A stretch of 64,000 bases of DNA from Bacillota bacterium (GTDB taxonomy: Bacteria; Bacillota; Clostridia; Christensenellales; Aristaeellaceae): contig JAEWSC010000052.1 of the NCBI GenBank assembly GCA_023398575.1, positions 5,175 through 69,174 on the forward strand, read 5' to 3'. This document shows positions 59,463 to 64,000 of this stretch, in pieces. The notes beneath the pieces are model-generated. The model saw only the letters and a list, made by a program, of their open reading frames with translations. It was not told the DNA's origin and searched no databases. The position numbers and the translations under genes are program-made. The stretch's first letter is position 1, and the number at the start of each line of letters is the position of its first letter.

Positions 59463-60119
59463 GTGATATTTGTCTATGGGGAGAAAGAAATTTCTCATCT
59501 CACAAGAAACGATCCGGTGCTGTGGCGCGCCATAGAAAGCATTGGCCCTATCCGGCGGGAAGTGATTCCCGATTTGTTTGAGGCACTGGTCAGCTTTATT
59601 TTGGGCCAGCAGATTTCTGTCAAAGCTTATCAGACCATCAGGGGGCGGATGCAAAGCCAGTTGGGGTCTATTACGCCGGACACGATATCTCTTCTTAGCG
59701 TGGAAGATATTCAAGCTCTGGGCACTACGTTTAGAAAAGCTGCGTATGTCAAAAACGCTGCGGAAAAAGTGCAAAGCGGCGACCTTGACCTTATCTCGCT
59801 TAAAAGTAAATCGGATGAGGAAGTGTGCGCGGCACTTTCAGCCTTGAGCGGTGTTGGCGTATGGACAGCCCAGATGCTGATGCTTTTGTCCATGCAGCGG
59901 CCTGATATTATAAGCTTTGGTGACCTGGCCATCAGGCGCGGGCTTTGCGTGCTGTATGGACAGAAATCTATAGATAGAGAGCAGTTTGAAAGCTACCGGC
60001 AGCGCTATTCCCCATATGCCAGCGTGGCCAGCCTGTATTTGTGGGCTATTGCTGCCGGCGCAATGAATGATTGGAAAGCGGATATAACGACAGGCGGTGA
60101 ACAGGAATATGACAAATGA
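59463..60119 (+). CDS. DNA-3-methyladenine glycosylase II-like (AlkA/HhH-GPD)
   Basis: Base-excision repair enzyme removing alkylated bases. 218 residues with the HhH-GPD fold: 'FEALVSFILGQQISVKAYQT', the hairpin 'LSALSGVGVWTAQMLMLLSM' and the catalytic Asp in 'ISFGDLAIRRG' (near 155). GTG start after AGGAGGGATAGAC. It lacks the extra N-terminal domain of E. coli AlkA, as in the Bacillus and archaeal forms. It overlaps the ada-type gene by 11 bases, so both belong to one adaptive-response operon. Confidence 0.93.
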   Translation: MIFVYGEKEISHLTRNDPVLWRAIESIGPIRREVIPDLFEALVSFILGQQISVKAYQTIRGRMQSQLGSITPDTISLLSVEDIQALGTTFRKAAYVKNAAEKVQSGDLDLISLKSKSDEEVCAALSALSGVGVWTAQMLMLLSMQRPDIISFGDLAIRRGLCVLYGQKSIDREQFESYRQRYSPYASVASLYLWAIAAGAMNDWKADITTGGEQEYDK

Positions 60120-61131
60120 GGAAAAGTGGAACGCGGTGCTGGGTAGCGATACGGCGCAGGACGGTAAGCTTTTCTATGCAGTGAAAACCACTGGCATTTA
60201 TTGCCGGCCTTCCTGCGCATCCAAGCTGCCCAACGCTGAAAATATATTGTTCTTTGATACGGCTTTGCAAGCGGAGCAGAAAGGTTTTCGCCCCTGCAAG
60301 CGCTGCCGGCCAGATTTGCTCGCTTACCAGCCGGCTTTGGAGCTGGCGGAAAAAATGCGCCATATCATTGACGGTGGCTTTTTGGACAAAGCCCAAGTCT
60401 TTGAGCAGTTAAAAAGCTTGGGGGTTACCCCCAAGCGTGCCATTCAAATATTCAAGGAACAATTCGGGACGACACCGGGAGCGTATTTGGATACACTGCG
60501 CATAAGGGAGGCGACTAGGCTGCTCAAGGAAACAAATACGCCGGTTGTTGAGATCGCGTTTGCACTGGGCTTTGAAAGCGTGACGGCTTTCTATGCGTTT
60601 TTTGGCAAGCTGACAGGCGTTACGCCCGCTGCGTTTCGCTTAGGCGAGCGCAGTAAGGCGGAACAGTGTGCATCCTTTGCGTTTGATTCAGCCATGGGTA
60701 AGATACTAATTACCGCGGATGGGGAGGCAGTCACTGGCATCCGCTTTGCAAGCGCATCCGATATTCTTATGAAAGGGGATGGCAATGTGCTAGCGCATAA
60801 TGCGGCGGAGCAGCTGCAAGAGTATTTTGATGGCAGGCGGGTACACTTTACTGTCCCTTTACGGCCATCCGGCAGTGATTTTCAACAGCTTGTCTGGTCG
60901 GCACTTGCTGATATTCCGTATGGACAGGTTAGAAGCTATAAGCAGGTGGCGGGCTCTATCAAAAGACCGTCGGCCAGCCGTGCGGTGGGTATGGCAAATA
61001 ACAAGAATCCCATTTTAATCATGATCCCCTGTCACAGGGTGGTAGGGGCCGATGGTTCTCTGACAGGGTATGCGGCGGGGCTTGCAATCAAGCAAAAGCT
61101 GCTGGAGTTGGAGCAGGGTCATCGGTTATAA
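60109..61131 (+). CDS. ada: Ada: AraC-type regulator and O6-methylguanine-DNA methyltransferase fusion
   Basis: Repairs alkylated DNA by suicide transfer and switches on the alkylation response. 340 residues with all three parts: the N-terminal zinc domain with Cys32 and Cys36 in 'GIYCRPSCASK' and 'RPCKRCRPD', an AraC helix-turn-helix ('TNTPVVEIAFALGFESVTAF'), and the methyltransferase active site 'IPCHRVVGADGS' (Cys near 308). The start is either the ATG at 60109 or a GTG at 60097; neither has a well-spaced ribosome site, fitting coupling to the overlapping alkA-type gene. It converges on the PLP decarboxylase with a 5-base gap. Confidence 0.95.
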   Translation: MTNEEKWNAVLGSDTAQDGKLFYAVKTTGIYCRPSCASKLPNAENILFFDTALQAEQKGFRPCKRCRPDLLAYQPALELAEKMRHIIDGGFLDKAQVFEQLKSLGVTPKRAIQIFKEQFGTTPGAYLDTLRIREATRLLKETNTPVVEIAFALGFESVTAFYAFFGKLTGVTPAAFRLGERSKAEQCASFAFDSAMGKILITADGEAVTGIRFASASDILMKGDGNVLAHNAAEQLQEYFDGRRVHFTVPLRPSGSDFQQLVWSALADIPYGQVRSYKQVAGSIKRPSASRAVGMANNKNPILIMIPCHRVVGADGSLTGYAAGLAIKQKLLELEQGHRL

Positions 61132-61136
61132 AGGCT

Positions 61137-62540
61137 TCATCCATTCTGGCGGGCTTCCTCCCTGGCCTTACCATAAGCTGCTACACAAACCTCTACATCT
61201 TCCCTGCCGGTTTTGTAGGAGCAGACGCTGATGCGTATTACAGGCTGATCCTGCCATGTTGCGCCGCCGCACCACAAGATGCCGCCGTCTTGAATGTTTT
61301 TGAGTGTTTTTCTGGTTACTTCTGGCGTTTCACAGCGGACCAGCACCTGGTTAAATACCACCTCATTGACAACCTCAAACCCGTTATCTAAAAGGCGCTG
61401 GGCGAAATATGCCGCGCTATCGCACAACGTATCCACAAGCTCCCCGACGCCGGCTTTGCCCAGAAACTTCAGGGTAGCCCACAATTCCACGCTTCTTGCG
61501 CGCCTGGACATATCCGGCGTATAGAGCATGCCATCTCTGTGTTCGCTGTATTGAAGGTAGGACCCGGTGGCTTGCAGGGCTTGGGTCAGGGCGGCGCGAT
61601 CTTTGCACAGCACGATGCCACAGTCATAGGGTACGTTTAAGGTTTTGTGAGCGTCCGCCGACCAGGAATCAGCATTTTCAAAGCCGGCAATCAGCGTGCA
61701 CTTTTGCTTGGAGGCCGCGGCCCATAGCCCGAACGCACCGTCCACATGCAGCCAGGCGCCGGCCTTTCTCGCGAGGACACTCAACTCCTCCATGGGGTCA
61801 AAAGCCCCGCCATTCACGTTCCCTGCCTGGGCGATGAGCAGCGTATGTGCATCAACAGGCGGCAGGAGAGAGGGGATTATGCGTCCCATTGCATCCACCG
61901 GCGCTTGAATCATCTGGCTTTTACCGATGCCCAGCAGCGAAAGTGCTTTTACAACGGAGGAATGGGCCTGCTGGCCCAGCACCACGCGGATGGGCGGTGC
62001 ACCAAACAAGCCATCGCGATGAACATCCCAATTCTCCTTCTTTAGCAGCTCATTGCGGGCTGCGGCCAGTGCGCAAAGAATTGCCGTGGAGGAGCCGCTG
62101 ACAAAGCCGGCGGCGGTGTTGGGAGGCAGGCCGAGTACGTCGATGATCCATTTTTCACAGATTTCCTCCAGCTTGGATACGATGGGGGACATCACATACA
62201 GCGCGCTGTTTTGATCCCACACGTCGGCCATCCACCGGGCGGCCATGGCTACCGGAAAGTGGCTGCCGTTGACAAAGCCAAAATAGCGGCCTCCGCTTTG
62301 GGCGGCGGTGGCCTTGGACCCTATCGTGTGCAGCTTTTCCAGCATGAGAGCTGGGTCGGATGGGCCTTCAGGCAGCGGTTCATCAAAGCTTTCGAGCGCT
62401 GCAATAACACTTTCATCGGGGTACACGCGACTTTTTTCGAGGTTGTCAATGTAGTCAAAGGCATAAATTTTTGCCTGCTCATACAGTTCTTTGGATGCAA
62501 GCTGCGCCCGTACAATCTCTTTTATGCTAGAAAACGGCAT
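61137..62540 (-). CDS. Group II PLP-dependent decarboxylase-like protein
   Basis: Fold-type-I enzyme of the aromatic amino acid/glutamate decarboxylase group, 467 residues. The substrate-side 'GGRYFGFVNGSHFPVAMAAR' and 'NTAAGFVSGSSTAILCALAA' bind the cofactor phosphate, 'LHVDGAFGLWAAAS' supplies the ring-binding Asp, and 'WSADAHKTLNVPYDCGIVLC' holds the PLP lysine (near 298). AAAGAGGGTG precedes the ATG at 62540. Substrate not determined; group members act on aromatic amino acids, glutamate or diaminobutyrate. It is divergent from a RidA gene, which fits PLP-enzyme activity producing reactive enamines. Confidence 0.9.
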   Translation of the reverse strand: MPFSSIKEIVRAQLASKELYEQAKIYAFDYIDNLEKSRVYPDESVIAALESFDEPLPEGPSDPALMLEKLHTIGSKATAAQSGGRYFGFVNGSHFPVAMAARWMADVWDQNSALYVMSPIVSKLEEICEKWIIDVLGLPPNTAAGFVSGSSTAILCALAAARNELLKKENWDVHRDGLFGAPPIRVVLGQQAHSSVVKALSLLGIGKSQMIQAPVDAMGRIIPSLLPPVDAHTLLIAQAGNVNGGAFDPMEELSVLARKAGAWLHVDGAFGLWAAASKQKCTLIAGFENADSWSADAHKTLNVPYDCGIVLCKDRAALTQALQATGSYLQYSEHRDGMLYTPDMSRRARSVELWATLKFLGKAGVGELVDTLCDSAAYFAQRLLDNGFEVVNEVVFNQVLVRCETPEVTRKTLKNIQDGGILWCGGATWQDQPVIRISVCSYKTGREDVEVCVAAYGKAREEARQNG

Positions 62541-62743
62541 AAGGCACCCTCTTTCCATGGTTTGGTAATTGAATTATATTTCGCCTGTGCCCAGGCGTCA
62601 AGGTAAATGGATGTACTGGATGTGTGCTAAGGCGTTTGCTGTGGAAATTTGCATAGCACGCATTGTTCTTTTTCCGGCCTTGGTAAAAAAGGAAGAAGCG
62701 TATGTGTTATACTTTGTGAAAGTGAATGCAGGAGGAGTGTTTT

Positions 62744-63118
62744 ATGCGCAAAGCAGTCTCGTCGATGAAGGCCGCCGCCATCGGCCCCTATTCCCACGCG
62801 GTGGAGACAGAGGGCCTTTTGTTCTTATCAGGCCAAACACCCATTGACCCCGCAACCGGCAGGCTTGCGGAAGGGAATATTCAAACTCAGACCCGGCAGT
62901 GCTTTGAAAACCTGCGTGCGGTACTGGAAGCAGCCGACCTGACCATGGAGCATGTGCAGAAGGTGAATGTGTTTTTGACCGATATGGGAAACTTTGCGGC
63001 GATGAACGAAGTCTACCAAGAGCAGTTTCAAGAGCCATATCCGGCACGGACAACCATCGGTGTTGCCAGTCTGCCGCTCAATGCCGCCATTGAGATTGAA
63101 ATGATCGCCAGAAGATAA
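62744..63118 (+). CDS. ridA: RidA/YjgF enamine deaminase
   Basis: Hydrolyses reactive 2-aminoacrylate-type enamines/imines released by PLP enzymes, protecting them from damage. The 124 residues cover the whole family: 'AAAIGPYSHAVETEGLLFLS', 'GQTPIDPATGRLAEGNIQTQ', 'VQKVNVFLTDMGNFAAMNEV' and the end 'PARTTIGVASLPLNAAIEIE' with the conserved Arg and Glu. AGGAGGAG sets the ATG at 62744. Divergently placed beside a PLP decarboxylase. No terminator is obvious; the tRNA promoter begins 130 bases downstream. Confidence 0.95.
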   Translation: MRKAVSSMKAAAIGPYSHAVETEGLLFLSGQTPIDPATGRLAEGNIQTQTRQCFENLRAVLEAADLTMEHVQKVNVFLTDMGNFAAMNEVYQEQFQEPYPARTTIGVASLPLNAAIEIEMIARR

Positions 63119-63249
63119 ATAGGCCCAAGTTTACACTCGAAAATCAGCGCGTCAGTTTCTTGCCGCCAGAGTTTATGCTTTCGCTGCAAGGGTTGCCACT
63201 GTATCATCCAGCAGGGCAGACAGACTATCAAAAAATTCAAAAATGGGCC

Positions 63250-63278
63250 TTGACAAGGGTATTGCTTTCGTGTACAAT
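63250..63278 (+). promoter_or_regulatory. Promoter of the tRNA array
   Basis: TTGACA (63250-63255), 17 bases and TACAAT (63273-63278), about 33 bases before the first tRNA. Confidence 0.88.
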
Positions 63279-63311
63279 ACATTTCGTCGCTCGTTTGAAG
63301 CGGCTGTTTAA

Positions 63312-63388
63312 CGGGGTGTAGCGCAGTCTGGTAGCGCACGTGCTTTGGGAGCATGGGGCCGGAGGTTCAAATCCTCTCACCCCGACCA
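63312..63388 (+). tRNA. tRNA-Pro (anticodon TGG)
   Basis: CGGGGTG pairs with CACCCCG, the anticodon loop is TTTGGGA, and CCA is encoded. First gene of the array. Confidence 0.96.
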
Positions 63389-63419
63389 TAATGCCTTCTC
63401 CCCCCAGTTGTTTGTACAC

Positions 63420-63494
63420 GGCTCCTTGGTCAAGCGGTTAAGACACCGCCCTTTCACGGCGGTAACAGGGGTTCGAGTCCCCTAGGAGTCACCA
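63420..63494 (+). tRNA. tRNA-Glu (anticodon TTC)
   Basis: GGCTCCT pairs with AGGAGTC (one G-T pair), the anticodon loop is CTTTCAC on a CCGCC/GGCGG stem, and CCA is encoded. Confidence 0.96.
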
Positions 63495-63510
63495 TTTCCC
63501 TTTAGGGTAT

Positions 63511-63587
63511 GGGCCTTTAGCTCAGTTGGTCAGAGCGGCCGGCTCATAACCGGTTGGTCCGGGGTTCAAGTCCCTGAAGGCCCACCA
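63511..63587 (+). tRNA. tRNA-Met (anticodon CAT), possibly tRNA-Ile2
   Basis: GGGCCTT pairs with AAGGCCC, the anticodon loop is CTCATAA, and CCA is encoded. The CAT anticodon could be elongator Met or, after lysidine modification, Ile2; the GGCTCATAACC arm resembles both in Bacillota. It lacks initiator features. Confidence 0.93.
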
Positions 63588-63594
63588 GCCTAGT

Positions 63595-63671
63595 GGCCCG
63601 GTAGTTCAGTTGGTTAGAATGCCAGCCTGTCACGCTGGAGGTCGAGGGTTCGAGCCCCTTCCGGGTCGCCA
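63595..63671 (+). tRNA. tRNA-Asp (anticodon GTC)
   Basis: GGCCCGG pairs with CCGGGTC, the anticodon loop is CTGTCAC on a CCAGC/GCTGG stem, and CCA is encoded. It lies 7 bases after the previous tRNA. Confidence 0.97.
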
Positions 63672-63705
63672 TTTTTTCTTCAGGGTCTTGAACAATCAGC
63701 AGTGT

Positions 63706-63781
63706 GCTGACGTAGCTCAATTGGCAGAGCAGCTGATTTGTAATCAGCAGGTTGCGGGTTCAAGTCCCATCGTCAGCTCCA
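63706..63781 (+). tRNA. tRNA-Thr (anticodon TGT)
   Basis: GCTGACG pairs with CGTCAGC, the anticodon loop is TTTGTAA on a GCTGA/TCAGC stem, and CCA is encoded. Confidence 0.97.
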
Positions 63782-63824
63782 TCCCCTTTTTGGGGCGGTT
63801 CCTAGCTCATTGAAAACCTTATAT

Positions 63825-63909
<85 letters not shown>

Positions 63910-63913
63910 ACAC

Positions 63914-64000
63914 GCGGGAATGGCGGAATTGGCAGACGCGCTAGATTCAGGTTCTAGTGAAGGTTCCTTCATGCAGGTTCAAGTCCTGTTTCCCGCACCA
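63914..64000 (+). tRNA. tRNA-Leu (anticodon CAG)
   Basis: Class II tRNA with a long variable arm. GCGGGAA pairs with TTCCCGC, the anticodon loop is TTCAGGT on a CTAGA/TCTAG stem. The encoded CCA ends on the last base of the window, so the array may continue. Confidence 0.97.

Overview
The window reads as chromosomal DNA of a Gram-positive-type anaerobe, most likely a member of the Bacillota, class Clostridia. The reasons are strong AGGAGG ribosome-binding sites, TTG/GTG starts, TTGACA-17-TATAAT promoters, a membrane pyrophosphatase, an iron-dependent alcohol dehydrogenase, split transketolase genes, and G+C a little above 50% by eye. Three solute-binding proteins have signal peptides without a lipobox cysteine, which hints at a Christensenellales-like lineage; that placement is only an inference.

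Layout. 1-8399: a minus-strand sugar operon (LacI regulator, GH31 glycosidase, GH65 phosphorylase-type enzyme, two permeases, a solute-binding protein cut by the window edge), with its own promoter and operator. 8484-11884: KdpDE two-component system without kdpFABC. 11965-18985: Nudix hydrolase and M42 peptidase; MarR regulator with an MFS exporter carrying a large extra domain; ECF sigma/anti-sigma pair; an exported protein. 19271-25897: anion permease, H+-type pyrophosphatase, small membrane-anchored protein, GltS-type symporter and an acyltransferase with a zinc-ribbon/PH-like tail. 26151-30922: a possible short RNA, a DUF6323/DUF6179-like pair, glycerol-1-phosphate dehydrogenase, a TIM-barrel isomerase, a racemase-family protein and a small membrane protein.

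30950-42813 is the main catabolic block. An XRE-cupin regulator, whose palindromic operator exactly fills the promoter spacer, precedes a family-5 binding protein, two permeases, two ATPases, a cytoplasmic GH39 glycosidase, a split transketolase and a beta-hydroxyacid dehydrogenase. It reads as oligosaccharide import, hydrolysis and entry into pentose/hydroxyacid metabolism. A 480-bp array of consecutive hairpins lies between the binding-protein gene and the first permease.

42917-63118 is a mixed region: acetyltransferase, UGT-type glycosyltransferase, tRNA-Arg, a beta-propeller/solute-binding fusion, an AT-rich deoxyribosyltransferase-like gene, a broken cupin gene behind an intact MerR-type promoter that leads into an alcohol dehydrogenase, a VOC protein, a ferritin-like protein next to a two-component system, a MocR regulator divergent from an EamA exporter, CorA, an unknown protein, an AlkA/Ada alkylation-repair operon, a PLP decarboxylase and RidA. 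63250-64000 is a seven-gene tRNA array (Pro, Glu, Met/Ile2, Asp, Thr, Tyr, Leu) behind one strong promoter; the last tRNA ends on the final base of the window.
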